Source: Gaetbulibacter sp. S0825 (GTDB taxonomy: Bacteria > Bacteroidota > Bacteroidia > Flavobacteriales > Flavobacteriaceae). From it: a stretch of 64,000 nt of DNA. The stretch spans positions 1,426,001 to 1,490,000 of the forward strand of contig NZ_JAATJT010000001.1 in the NCBI RefSeq assembly GCF_011777505.1, given 5' to 3'. This document shows, one piece after another, positions 45,889 to 54,222 of the stretch. Below the pieces are notes generated by a model. That model did no database searches and had not been told where the DNA came from. It saw only the letters and a list, made by a program, of their open reading frames with translations. The position numbers and the translations under genes are program-made. How positions within the stretch are numbered: the first letter of the stretch is position 1; each line of letters starts with the position of its first letter.

Positions 45889-47299
45889 GTTTTTTTAATC
45901 CTAGTTTTTCACCTTTTTCAATCATCAACTTATAAGCAGCATCAAATTCATTTGGAATATCACCTTCCAAAATAGCTTCTTTTATGGCTTCTTTAATAAT
46001 TCCAATTTCTCTTGAAGGTTTTAAATTAAAAGTTTTCATTATTTCCTCACCTGAAACTGGAGGTTGAAAATTTCTAACGTGATCACGTTCTTCAACTTCA
46101 ATTATTTTTTTTCTAACAATTTTAAAATTGTTATGGTATTTTTTAAATCTTTTAGGGTTTTTTGTAGTAATATCTGCTTCGCAAAGTGTCATTAAATCAT
46201 CTACATAATCGCCAGCATCAAAAACCAAGCGTCGTACTGCTGAGTCCGTAATATCATCTTGAGCCAATACAATAGGGCGCGAACTCATAAACACCATTTT
46301 TTGAACAAACTTCATTTTGTCATTTAATGGCATTTTCAATCTTTTAAATAAATGGTATACCATTTTTGATCCTTCAAACTCGTGACCATGAAATGTCCAA
46401 CCAACTTTTTTACTAAATTTTTTAGTAGGTGCTTTTCCAATATCATGTAGTAAGGCAGCCCAACGTAACCAAAGATTATCGGTGTGTTTTGAGATATTAT
46501 CTACGACTTCTAGGGTGTGATAAAAATTGTCTTTATGACGTTGGCCTTCAACTTCATCAATACCTTTTAGAGCTATTAATTCTGGTAGAATATGCTTTAA
46601 TAATCCTGTTTTTTCCAATAAGATAAAGCCAACAGATGGTTGCTCGCTTTCAAGTATTTTATTTAGTTCAGTAACAATGCGTTCCTTGGTGATTATTTTT
46701 ATGCGTTCGTTATTTCGAGTAATAGCATTTAAGGATTCTTTTTCAATTTCAAAACCTAATTGAGTGGCAAATCTTATAGCACGTAACATTCGTAATGGAT
46801 CATCACTATAGGTTATATCTGGATTTAAAGGTGTTCTAATTATCTTGTTTTTAAGATCAGCTACACCATTAAATGGATCTAATAATTCGCCAAAATCATT
46901 TTCACCTAAACTAAGTGCAAGTGCATTAATTGTAAAGTCACGACGGTTTTGGTCATCTTCTAACGAGCCATTTTCAACAATTGGGTTTCTACTATCTTCA
47001 GAATAGGATTCTTTCCTGGCTCCTACAAATTCAATCTCTAAATCTTCAAACTTTAGCATTGCTGTACCATAAGTTTTAAATACTTGAACTTTTGGATCGT
47101 TTGGAAGGTTTTTGGATACTTGTTTGGCCAGTTTAATGCCACTACCAATAGCCACAATATCAATGTCTTTATGAGTGCCTCTCTTTAAAATATAATCTCT
47201 TACAAAGCCACCAATAACATAGGTATCTAGTTGTAATTCTTTTGCAGATTTAGAGATGATTTTAAAGATAGTATGCTGTAAAGCTTCTTTGTAGCTCAT
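45875..47299 (-). CDS. cca: CCA-adding tRNA nucleotidyltransferase with HD domain
   Basis: Class II CCA-adding enzyme or poly(A)-polymerase-like protein, 474 residues. The nucleotidyltransferase signature GGFVRDYIL then DIDIVAIG (about residues 26-49) carries the two catalytic Asp; [11 protein letters not shown] and the ERI-type motif [15 protein letters not shown] follow, and an HD phosphohydrolase domain with LHDIGKAP lies around residue 285. Full length. It repairs and completes tRNA 3' ends and would be needed for the tmRNA here, whose gene does not encode CCA. It overlaps the heme A synthase gene by 14 bases. Confidence 0.9.
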   Translation of the reverse strand: MSYKEALQHTIFKIISKSAKELQLDTYVIGGFVRDYILKRGTHKDIDIVAIGSGIKLAKQVSKNLPNDPKVQVFKTYGTAMLKFEDLEIEFVGARKESYSEDSRNPIVENGSLEDDQNRRDFTINALALSLGENDFGELLDPFNGVADLKNKIIRTPLNPDITYSDDPLRMLRAIRFATQLGFEIEKESLNAITRNNERIKIITKERIVTELNKILESEQPSVGFILLEKTGLLKHILPELIALKGIDEVEGQRHKDNFYHTLEVVDNISKHTDNLWLRWAALLHDIGKAPTKKFSKKVGWTFHGHEFEGSKMVYHLFKRLKMPLNDKMKFVQKMVFMSSRPIVLAQDDITDSAVRRLVFDAGDYVDDLMTLCEADITTKNPKRFKKYHNNFKIVRKKIIEVEERDHVRNFQPPVSGEEIMKTFNLKPSREIGIIKEAIKEAILEGDIPNEFDAAYKLMIEKGEKLGLKKHEKR

Positions 47300-47372
47300 G
47301 GATTAAATTTCAATAATCAAATTCTAAATTCCAAGATGATGTTTTTAGGAAGTTAGTGTTTGAAATTTGTTT

Positions 47373-47936
47373 TTATTTTCTAATAACTTTTACCGTTCCA
47401 TCTCCGCTTAATTTTATTATTGCCGAGGCTTTGATGGATTTTTTTTTGCGATGCAAATTTACAACATAGTCCACACCTTTTAAAATCTCTTGACTTATTT
47501 CTGAATAAGATTTTGGTGAAGGTTCGTTACTAATATTGGCTGAGGTAGAAACAATAGGTTTCTTGAACTTTTTTATAAGTTGATTGCAAAAAGCATGATT
47601 AACTATCCTGATGGCTAACGTGTTATCATCTGCTACTATATTTTCTGCAACATGTAAGGGTTTGTCATAAATTATGCTTGTAGGTTTATTAGCATATTTC
47701 AGAATATCGTAAGCAACTTCTGGTACGTTTTCAACGTATTGATTTAGCATATTGAAATCGCTTACCAAACAAATCATAGATTTAGATTCTTCACGTTGTT
47801 TAAGTTCGTAAATGCGCTTAATGGCATCGTGATTTGTGGCATCACAACCAATTCCCCAAATAGTATCCGTTGGATAAACTATAGTGCCTCCTTGCTTTAA
47901 AACTTGTAGTGCTTTATTTAATTCTTCTTCAATCAT
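47373..47936 (-). CDS. YrdC/Sua5-family threonylcarbamoyl-AMP synthase
   Basis: Makes threonylcarbamoyl-AMP for the t6A37 modification of ANN-decoding tRNAs. The motifs GGTIVYPTDTIWGIGCDA (about residues 15-32 of the shorter form), KRPSSIIY-like KPTSIIYDKP, and STSANISNEP are those of the YrdC domain. It is a domain-only protein of 187 residues, without the Sua5 C-terminal extension. The frame could begin two codons earlier at a TTG, but the ATG at 47936 is preferred. A TAACTTTG box lies upstream. Monocistronic. Confidence 0.9.
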   Translation of the reverse strand: MIEEELNKALQVLKQGGTIVYPTDTIWGIGCDATNHDAIKRIYELKQREESKSMICLVSDFNMLNQYVENVPEVAYDILKYANKPTSIIYDKPLHVAENIVADDNTLAIRIVNHAFCNQLIKKFKKPIVSTSANISNEPSPKSYSEISQEILKGVDYVVNLHRKKKSIKASAIIKLSGDGTVKVIRK

Positions 47937-47962
47937 AAACAAATAATCAAAAACTTAGATGG

Positions 47963-47970
47963 CAAAGTTA
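47963..47970 (-). promoter_or_regulatory. Bacteroidetes -7 box (TAACTTTG) for YrdC-family gene
   Basis: Exact TAnnTTTG on the minus strand, 26 bases before the chosen ATG. Confidence 0.5.
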
Positions 47971-48104
47971 GCATTAGTTTTCTACTTTGTTTTAAAACTT
48001 TGTATTATTGCTACATGAAATGAGCCATAATAAGAATTTGATACCAATTAGTATGATTCTTGGCGAATTACATCTGACCGATAAAAAGTAATACATTTAA
48101 ACAG

Positions 48105-48863
48105 ATGAAAAAACATTTTCATAGTAAGTATCTAAACAAACAGGCAAGTATTGATATGTTTATTGATGATTTTTGCTCTTCAGGAATCTTGATGGGTGAT
48201 GAGATACGTAATTCTATAAAGTTGTTTGAACTAGATGATCAAGTAGTTAATATTAAATCGTTTAAAATCCCTAATGTTTTTAATAAGATTGCCTACAAGT
48301 TTTTAAGAAAAAGCAAAGCGCAACGTTCTTTTGAATATGCCAAAAAGTTACTTGATTTTGGAATTGGGACACCACACCCAATTGCGTATTATGAAGATTC
48401 TAGTGCTTTGTTTTTTGGTAGAAGTTATTACGTAAGTGAACAAGTTGATTGCGATTTAACCTATCGTGAATTAATTAGAGACTTGAATTATCCTGACCAT
48501 GAAAAAATTTTAAGAGAGTTTACAAAATTCACCTTTAAATTACATGAAAACAATGTGTATTTTTTAGATCATTCCCCTGGAAATACGCTTATTAAAAAAG
48601 AAAATGACACTTATAGATTCTATTTGGTAGATTTAAATAGAATGCAATTTAAGTCATTGTCTTTTGTAGAAAGAATCCGAAATTTTGAACGATTAACCAT
48701 ACACGAATCTATGGTTAAAATAATGAGCGAAGAATACTCAAAACTTATTGACAAACCTTATGAAGAGGTTTTTAATTTAATGTGGAAATCAACCCAAGAA
48801 TACCAACAAAAATTTTACCGTAAAAGACAACTAAAAAAACGGTTGAAGTTTTGGAAAAAATAA
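48105..48863 (+). CDS. Lipopolysaccharide-core kinase-like protein (WaaP/InaA family)
   Basis: Kinase-fold protein of 252 residues related to Kdo/WaaP/InaA kinases that phosphorylate lipopolysaccharide core sugars. The catalytic loop is LHENNVYFLDHSPGNTLI (about residues 144-161), with the catalytic Asp in LDHSPGN, and the metal-binding Asp follows in YLVDLNRMQF. The N-terminal lobe has a Lys in VVNIKSFK that could bind ATP. It stands at the left border of the polysaccharide block, convergent with a GT2 gene (3 bases between stops). A role in decorating the lipid A-proximal core is an inference from the family. Confidence 0.78.
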   Translation: MKKHFHSKYLNKQASIDMFIDDFCSSGILMGDEIRNSIKLFELDDQVVNIKSFKIPNVFNKIAYKFLRKSKAQRSFEYAKKLLDFGIGTPHPIAYYEDSSALFFGRSYYVSEQVDCDLTYRELIRDLNYPDHEKILREFTKFTFKLHENNVYFLDHSPGNTLIKKENDTYRFYLVDLNRMQFKSLSFVERIRNFERLTIHESMVKIMSEEYSKLIDKPYEEVFNLMWKSTQEYQQKFYRKRQLKKRLKFWKK

Positions 48864-48866
48864 TCG

Positions 48867-49622
48867 TTACTGTCTGTTTCTTCGCAGTAGCCAAAGCTTT
48901 ACATAACGCATAAATACTACGTAGCCTTGCAAATATCCGATGGTTAGTCCAACCACACCATCTCTAAAACCACTTTGAACAATGTAGTGTTTAAAAAATC
49001 CCCAAGAAGGTTTAATTACAAAGTGATAAGGTGTTAATTTGCCTGTTTTTTTATCGTAATCTTTTGCTTGCCATGAAGCATAGCGATTCATTTTTTCAAC
49101 ATAAGCATCAAAGGTTGTATATGTATTGTGATATAGCTTATTTTTAAGTGTACCAACCTTGCCCTTTGCAATGATTTCCGCATGAACTTGTTTGTCTTGA
49201 TACTTGCATAAATCACGTTTAAAGAGCCTAATAACTTTGTCGTTTCGCCAACCACTAAACCTAACATGTTCGCCCATAAAATGGTTGCTTCTCCCTATCC
49301 AATAAGCAACGGTATCATTTTTTGATTCATTAAGAGTTTCTTTTATTTCCTGTTCAAGTTCTGGAGTCACACGTTCATCTGCATCAACCAATAAAATCCA
49401 TTCGTGAGTTGCTTGTGGGATAGCCCAATTTTTTTGAGATGCGGAATATTGGTATTCACGTCTAATAACTTTAGTAGCTAATTCTTGAGCTTTTTCAAAA
49501 GTGCCATCTGTGCTAAAACTATCTACAACCAGTATTTCGTCAGCAAATTTTACTGAAGCAATCACAGCTTCAATATTATGAATTTCGTTTCCAGTAGGAA
49601 TAATGGCAGTTAGCTTTTGCAT
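48867..49622 (-). CDS. GT2 glycosyltransferase (WaaE/KdtX-like)
   Basis: Inverting family-2 glycosyltransferase of 251 residues. The nucleotide-sugar fold starts LTAIIPTGNEIHNIEAVIAS, the DxD-like metal site is LLVDADERV near residue 85-93, and IGRSNHFMGEHVRFSGW and KQVHAE follow as in LPS-core beta-1,4-glucosyltransferases. The unusual PTGNE in place of PTYNE near the start is worth noting. It ends next to the WaaP-like kinase gene (convergent) and diverges from the next GT2 gene with about 50 bases between start codons. Probable role: lipopolysaccharide core or surface glycan extension. Confidence 0.83.
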   Translation of the reverse strand: MQKLTAIIPTGNEIHNIEAVIASVKFADEILVVDSFSTDGTFEKAQELATKVIRREYQYSASQKNWAIPQATHEWILLVDADERVTPELEQEIKETLNESKNDTVAYWIGRSNHFMGEHVRFSGWRNDKVIRLFKRDLCKYQDKQVHAEIIAKGKVGTLKNKLYHNTYTTFDAYVEKMNRYASWQAKDYDKKTGKLTPYHFVIKPSWGFFKHYIVQSGFRDGVVGLTIGYLQGYVVFMRYVKLWLLRRNRQ

Positions 49623-49648
49623 AAAAGATAATTGTTGGCAAAAATAAC

Positions 49649-49656
49649 TATTTTTG
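49649..49656 (+). promoter_or_regulatory. Bacteroidetes -7 box (TATTTTTG) for GT2 gene
   Basis: Exact TAnnTTTG, 20 bases before the ATG at 49677. Its presence supports that start over the upstream TTG at 49632, which would lie before the promoter. Confidence 0.55.
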
Positions 49657-49676
49657 CATCTATCTTTAATTTTTCA

Positions 49677-50498
49677 ATGGGAAAACCTAGTATTTCTGTA
49701 ATAATTAGTACTTATAATTCTGAAGCATGGTTAGAAAAAGTGCTTTGGAGCTATGAAGCCCAAACCTTTAAAGACTTTGAAATAGTTATTGCCGATGATG
49801 GTTCAAAGCAACCTACTTTCGATTTAATTGAAAAAATGAAGGGTTTAGTGCATTATGATATCATTCATGTGTGGCACGAAGATAATGGATTTCAAAAAAC
49901 CATCATTTTAAACAAAGCTATTTTAGCTTCTTCCGCTAATTATTTGGTGTTTACTGATGGCGATTGTATAGCCAGAAAGGATTTTCTTGAAACTCATGTT
50001 AAATACCGAAAAGCAAATCATTTTTTGTCAGGAGGCTATTTTAAATTACCAATGACTATTTCTAATCTTATTAAAAATGAAGATATTTTGAGTCAGAAAT
50101 GTTTTAGTTTAAAATGGTTAAAACAGCACGGTATTAAATCATCTTTTAAAAATAACAAGCTCAATTCAGGACCTTTAAAGGCTAAGTTTTTAAACTTTAT
50201 AACACCAACTAATGCTAGTTGGAATGGGCATAACTCTTCTGGTTGGAAAGAAGATATAGTAGTTGTAAATGGTTTTGATGAACGTATGCAATATGGCGGT
50301 GAAGACAGAGAACTTGGTGAGCGCTTAATTAACTATAGTGTTAAACCAATTAGAATTCGTTATAGTGCCATTTGCTTGCATTTAGACCATGCTAGAGGTT
50401 ATGTAAACCCTGAAATGATTGAAAAAAACAAAAAGATAAGAGCAACCACAAAAAAAGAGAAAGTTACCAGAACGCTCTTTGGTATTGAAAAAATCTAA
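49677..50498 (+). CDS. GT2 glycosyltransferase with galactosyltransferase-like C-terminus
   Basis: Family-2 glycosyltransferase of about 273 residues. It opens SISVIISTYNSEAWLEKVLWS, has the Asp pair IVIADDGSK, the metal site FTDGDCIAR near residue 95, and the C-terminal FDERMQYGGEDRELGERL (about 215-232) typical of the Glyco_transf_7C extension. The open frame runs back to a TTG at 49632, but the ATG at 49677 gives the standard N-terminus and sits 20 bases after a -7 box. It is the only plus-strand gene between two minus-strand polysaccharide genes; acceptor and donor are unknown. Confidence 0.85.
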   Translation: MGKPSISVIISTYNSEAWLEKVLWSYEAQTFKDFEIVIADDGSKQPTFDLIEKMKGLVHYDIIHVWHEDNGFQKTIILNKAILASSANYLVFTDGDCIARKDFLETHVKYRKANHFLSGGYFKLPMTISNLIKNEDILSQKCFSLKWLKQHGIKSSFKNNKLNSGPLKAKFLNFITPTNASWNGHNSSGWKEDIVVVNGFDERMQYGGEDRELGERLINYSVKPIRIRYSAICLHLDHARGYVNPEMIEKNKKIRATTKKEKVTRTLFGIEKI

Positions 50499-50507
50499 AA
50501 AGATAAT

Positions 50508-51440
50508 TTAATTCACTCGATTTTTAAGCCATGGTAAGATAAACTCTAGAATGTTTGGCGGACAAAAATTTAAGTTTTGTAAACCTAAAAACAGTTTGTT
50601 TTTTGACAGAATGTTAAACTTAAATTTATACCAAAATATTGGCTTTTTGTAAGATCTAAAATAAAGCAATTGCAAATCTTTTTGAAGTTTACAAGTTTTG
50701 CTTTGTATTTCTAAATGATTGGCAAGTGCAATTGGTAAAAACTGTGTTTTGTTTCTAAATTTATGTTTAATATTCTCGATAAAAACATCTGGATTTTCAT
50801 TGAAAAAATTAACTAATGTAGATTTTCTTATTGGATGAGGTGTATGTTTAAACCTATAGAGTTTTTTAAATCCAAGTAATTTGGCGGCCTTTTCTTGTGC
50901 TTTTTTGTGTTTAGCCTTTTCTGGTTTACTTTTTTTATAAATTTTAGATGTTTCAAGCGGTTGCCACAACCCTCTTAGAATTGGGAAGCCATTTTTAGTA
51001 AAAAAGTCTTTAATAGTAGTAGGGTTAATAATAAAAAAATCATCATTGAGATATAAAAAATGCTCAGATAACTCAGGGATTCTATGAATGCAACTTTCTA
51101 TTGTTCTACTATTAAATGTTGGTAAGTTGGCTTCAAAACCTTTAAATATGACTGAATGATCTATAATTTTTACATTGGTGTATTTATCAGTTTGTTTTAA
51201 AAACTGTGGAGTTTGATTATCGGTAACAATAAATATAGTATTAACAAACGAGGCGTGTTTTAGAATAGAATTTACATTGTGCTCAATTTCATTGATTTGT
51301 ACATACCTGTTTTTGAAATTTTCATTAGAGTTAGTGTCTTCTAAATAAGGAGATATTTTTGATTTATAACCTTCATCATTTCCATCTACCCATAGAATGA
51401 CGGCATCTACCTTAATTTTTTTTGTTTGTGCAGTAGTCAT
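50508..51440 (-). CDS. Stealth-family sugar-phosphate transferase
   Basis: Protein of 310 residues of the Stealth family, enzymes that transfer hexose-1-phosphate units onto capsular or surface polysaccharides. Conserved region 1 appears as VDAVILWVDGND (about 11-22); region 2 as NTIFIVTDNQTPQFL and then LPTFNSRTIESCIHRIPELSE with FLYLNDDFFI (about 110-150). The C-terminal third is basic and less conserved. Fourteen bases upstream is a TupA-like ATP-grasp gene. The family has been connected with immune evasion in pathogens, but here it most likely builds a surface polymer. Its donor is not identifiable from the sequence. Confidence 0.85.
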   Translation of the reverse strand: MTTAQTKKIKVDAVILWVDGNDEGYKSKISPYLEDTNSNENFKNRYVQINEIEHNVNSILKHASFVNTIFIVTDNQTPQFLKQTDKYTNVKIIDHSVIFKGFEANLPTFNSRTIESCIHRIPELSEHFLYLNDDFFIINPTTIKDFFTKNGFPILRGLWQPLETSKIYKKSKPEKAKHKKAQEKAAKLLGFKKLYRFKHTPHPIRKSTLVNFFNENPDVFIENIKHKFRNKTQFLPIALANHLEIQSKTCKLQKDLQLLYFRSYKKPIFWYKFKFNILSKNKLFLGLQNLNFCPPNILEFILPWLKNRVN

Positions 51441-51454
51441 TATAAAAAGTAAAT

Positions 51455-52381
51455 TTAATACTTTATTGCTTCTAGGTTGGTAATAGTTTCTTTTTTAGAA
51501 TTGAGCTTTGGTAATTGAAAGTAATCACCAATGATGGTATTATATTCTTCTGGGTAAAACTTATTTCTAGCATCTGATGGATAAAAGGTTAGTTCTCCAA
51601 ATATAGTTTGTCCATTAACGGAGTAAAAGTCTACCCGAACAAAAGGAAAATTAGCAGCTAAGGTTTCAGAAAGTTGCACCATCTCTTCAAGATTAATGGG
51701 CTTTTCTATATCACTGGATATGCTTTTATAAGATTTACTTTTACCAAATGGTAATAAATTAAAATTCAAATCGAAACACCCTTGCTTGTGGTCATCTTCT
51801 CTGTCTATATGGACATTTATGAATTTTGCAACACCATTAAAACAATAAAATTTATAATCGGTAAGTGTACTTTTGTTTTCTTCTTTTAAAAACTTTTCGA
51901 TTACTAATTTTGGTTTTACATCTTTATAAGCCCATTCTTGTCCTCTACGATAGTATTGATTTTTTCTTAACCATTTATTTAATAATTTAATAGACTTTTC
52001 CTTATCAAGATTTTTTTTGTCTTTAACAATCAAATTATGACCATTTGTATGATTAGCCTTAATCACGAAACTATTTGGTAAACTATCAAAATCTATGTCT
52101 TCGGCATTATCATAAACTGCATATAGTTCATTAAGATATTTTGCGCCAATTTTTTCTTCTACGTATGTTCTTACTTCATGTTTATCTACCAATTGGGTTA
52201 AAATGTTTGGACGATAGAAAACTTTATACCATTCTATCTTTGCATTGAAATCTTGTGGATTATTTAAGTCTAATTTTTTACCTGAAAAATATTCGTAATG
52301 TATTTTAACATAAACTTTAGGTGGCAAAAATCGCATTTTACGCAAATGCCTTAAAAAAAATCGCCTTATTTTTTTGAGCAT
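51455..52381 (-). CDS. TupA-like ATP-grasp enzyme
   Basis: ATP-grasp protein of 308 residues of the TupA type, first seen in teichuronopeptide synthesis. The N-terminus is basic (KKIRRFFLRHLRKM), then NPQDFNAKIEWYKV, the ATP-site block LVDKHEVRTYVEEKIG, SFVIKANHTNGHNLIV (about 125-140), KLVIEKFL, TDYKFYCFNGV and VRVDFYSVNGQTIFGELTFYPS. ATP-grasp enzymes couple a carboxylate to an amine through an acyl phosphate, so an amino-acid decoration of a polysaccharide is the likely reaction type. It sits between the QueC-like and Stealth genes. A large AT-rich hairpin lies directly upstream. Confidence 0.82.
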   Translation of the reverse strand: MLKKIRRFFLRHLRKMRFLPPKVYVKIHYEYFSGKKLDLNNPQDFNAKIEWYKVFYRPNILTQLVDKHEVRTYVEEKIGAKYLNELYAVYDNAEDIDFDSLPNSFVIKANHTNGHNLIVKDKKNLDKEKSIKLLNKWLRKNQYYRRGQEWAYKDVKPKLVIEKFLKEENKSTLTDYKFYCFNGVAKFINVHIDREDDHKQGCFDLNFNLLPFGKSKSYKSISSDIEKPINLEEMVQLSETLAANFPFVRVDFYSVNGQTIFGELTFYPSDARNKFYPEEYNTIIGDYFQLPKLNSKKETITNLEAIKY

Positions 52382-52413
52382 GTAATGATATTTAGAAGTA
52401 AAGATAGTTGATT

Positions 52414-52449
52414 AAATTTATAGTATTTGTAAACAAATACTATAAATTT
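52414..52449. repeat. 16-base perfect inverted repeat after QueC-like gene
   Basis: Left arm AAATTTATAGTATTTG, loop TAAA, right arm its exact reverse complement. It touches the stop codon of the QueC-like gene and precedes the TupA-like gene. The stem is almost all A/T and no T run follows on either strand, so it is not a standard terminator. Confidence 0.75.
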
Positions 52450-53129
52450 TACTGAGTTTGTTGTTCTAATCGAAAACCAAACCCATCTCTTACATATTGC
52501 TTACACGGATTACATTTACCACAAGGTTTATTGTTAGATTTATGGCAAAACCATGTTAGCTCCATTAAATCAATAAAATTGTGTTCCTCAGCAATGTTTT
52601 TCATTTCTGGTTTTGTAATAGTTACTAAAGGAAATGTCATGTTGGCAAAGAGATGTTTTCTTGAAAAACCAACTTTTTTTGGGTTTATCTTCCAGTTCAA
52701 CCCTAATTTTCCATCTTTAAATTCAATGAGTTGGTTTAACATAAAAAATTTATCTAAATCTTCATTGTGTAACGACAATTCCAAATTTTCATATTTATAT
52801 TTTTTTGCCAAACAAGCTAACCAGTAATATTGCTTACCTATTTTATTTTTGGTCTTAAGAGGCTTGTGTATTAATTTTAGAAATAAGTTGGTAGGAATAT
52901 CTTGTCTATTAATAATCTTTAATGGAAGTATTTGTCCTTTAGACTTTGAAAATTTTGAAGGTATGCTATTGGAAAGTTCCTCCACAACACTTAGTTCCTT
53001 GCTCGAAGATATCCTATTATGATCAATTACATAAATTGGTTGAATTGTCGCTCCTAGACGATACAATTGAATAACTCTAAATGTAGAATCCCAACCTCCA
53101 GTCCATAGGACATTATTTGTTTTTACCAT
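52449..53129 (-). CDS. QueC-like PP-loop ATPase
   Basis: A 226-residue PP-loop (adenine nucleotide alpha-hydrolase) protein related to QueC, the 7-cyano-7-deazaguanine synthase. The P-loop is WTGGWDSTFRV (about residues 9-19), a variant of SGGxDS. Near the C-terminus are four cysteines spaced C-x7-C-x2-C-x2-C (in FCHKSNNKPCGKCNPC), the zinc site of QueC. QueC makes an amide and then a nitrile from a carboxylate using ATP. Here the gene lies 4 bases after dapD and before two polysaccharide genes, and no queD, queE or queF is present, so a role outside queuosine synthesis is possible. True queC cannot be excluded from one window. Confidence 0.72.
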   Translation of the reverse strand: MVKTNNVLWTGGWDSTFRVIQLYRLGATIQPIYVIDHNRISSSKELSVVEELSNSIPSKFSKSKGQILPLKIINRQDIPTNLFLKLIHKPLKTKNKIGKQYYWLACLAKKYKYENLELSLHNEDLDKFFMLNQLIEFKDGKLGLNWKINPKKVGFSRKHLFANMTFPLVTITKPEMKNIAEEHNFIDLMELTWFCHKSNNKPCGKCNPCKQYVRDGFGFRLEQQTQ

Positions 53130-53133
53130 TTAA

Positions 53134-53949
53134 TTAAACGGCTACATTATGAGTTCTTAATGCATCATTTAAAGATGTTTTTTTATTGGTGCTTTCTTTG
53201 CGTTTGCCAATAATTAATGCACAAGGAACATTATAATTTCCAGCTGGGAATGATTTAGTATAACTACCTGGAATAACCACTGATCTGGCAGGAACGCGAC
53301 CTTTTAATTCTATTGGTTCATTACCAGTTACATCAATAATTTTGGTTGAACCTGTAAGTACAACATTAGCACCTAAAACTGCTTCTTTTTCTACATGGAC
53401 ACCTTCGACAACAATGCAACGCGACCCAATAAAGGCATTATCTTCAATAATTACTGGTGCAGCTTGTAAAGGCTCCAAAACACCTCCAATGCCAACACCT
53501 CCAGATAGATGAACATTTTTGCCAATTTGAGCGCAACTACCAACGGTCGCCCAAGTATCAACCATCGTTCCTTCATCTACATAAGCCCCAATATTAACAT
53601 AACTAGGCATCAGTATGGTTCCGGCCGAAATATATGCGCCATGCCTTGCTACTGCATGAGGGACTACACGTATTCCTTTCTCGGCATAGCCAGTTTTTAA
53701 AGGTATTTTGTCATGAAACTCTAATGGACCAACTTCAATGGTTTCCATTTTTTGTATTGGGAAATATAAAACAACTGCTTTTTTAACCCATTCATTAACT
53801 TGCCATCCTTCATTTGTAGGTTCGGCTACACGTAATTTGCCTGAATCCAATAAGCTAATCACTTCTTTAATTGTAGAAATAGTTTTTTCTTGATTTAATA
53901 GTTCTCGGTTTTCCCAAGCAGCTTCTATGATTGTTTTGATTTCTTGCAT
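53134..53949 (-). CDS. dapD: Tetrahydrodipicolinate N-succinyltransferase
   Basis: Succinylase of the diaminopimelate/lysine pathway, 271 residues with the left-handed beta-helix of the hexapeptide family. The run of imperfect hexapeptides spans about residues 100-210 (VPHAVARHGAYISAGTILM, NIGAYVDEGTMVDTWATVGS, IGKNVHLSGGVGIGGV). The N-terminal helical domain with EAAWENRELL is complete. The frame extends to a TTG at 53970, but the ATG at 53949 is the normal start and has a TATATTTG box 18 bases before it. The QueC-like gene follows after 4 bases. Confidence 0.94.
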   Translation of the reverse strand: MQEIKTIIEAAWENRELLNQEKTISTIKEVISLLDSGKLRVAEPTNEGWQVNEWVKKAVVLYFPIQKMETIEVGPLEFHDKIPLKTGYAEKGIRVVPHAVARHGAYISAGTILMPSYVNIGAYVDEGTMVDTWATVGSCAQIGKNVHLSGGVGIGGVLEPLQAAPVIIEDNAFIGSRCIVVEGVHVEKEAVLGANVVLTGSTKIIDVTGNEPIELKGRVPARSVVIPGSYTKSFPAGNYNVPCALIIGKRKESTNKKTSLNDALRTHNVAV

Positions 53950-53967
53950 ATAGTATAAATTTCGATA

Positions 53968-53975
53968 CAAATATA
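53968..53975 (-). promoter_or_regulatory. Bacteroidetes -7 box (TATATTTG) for dapD
   Basis: Exact TAnnTTTG on the minus strand, 18 bases before the dapD ATG. It supports 53949 as the start, because the alternative TTG overlaps the box. Confidence 0.55.
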
Positions 53976-54164
53976 AAGGTATATATCCATTAAGACCAAT
54001 AAGTATTGATATTGAACATTAGAATGTGACTTTGTTAAATAGATGGTGTCTTATAGATAGTATTGCAAAAGCATAAACCTAAAGCTAATTAGTTGCATAC
54101 ATTGTTTTGGTTGATATTTCTAGACTTTTTGTCAATTGCAAATCTAGGAAGCCTCAAATGTTTT

Positions 54165-54196
54165 AAAAACTCTCTAATTTTTTTGGAGAGTTTTTT
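54165..54196 (+). terminator. Terminator-like hairpin without an upstream gene
   Basis: Stem AAAACTCTC / GAGAGTTTT with an eleven-base T-rich loop and a trailing T run, just before the ruvX promoter. The dapD gene upstream runs away on the other strand, so no plus-strand gene is available to end here. It may insulate ruvX or end an unrecognised short transcript from the 53976-54164 spacer. Confidence 0.5.
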
Positions 54197-54199
54197 ATT

Positions 54200-54207
54200 T
54201 ACCTTTG
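54200..54207 (+). promoter_or_regulatory. Bacteroidetes -7 box (TACCTTTG) for ruvX
   Basis: Exact TAnnTTTG, 15 bases before the ruvX ATG at 54223. It supports that start over the TTG at 54205, which would overlap the box. Confidence 0.6.
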
Positions 54208-54222
54208 CAGCATAAATTATTT

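Noticed and set aside
48020-48091. 23-codon plus-strand frame before the WaaP-like kinase
   Set aside because: Begins with ATG but has no clear ribosome-binding site and no recognisable sequence; a leader peptide cannot be supported.
52449-53129. Qat anti-phage system on the basis of the QueC-like gene
   Set aside because: QatA (ATPase), QatB and QatD (TatD nuclease) partners are missing; neighbours are polysaccharide and lysine-pathway genes.
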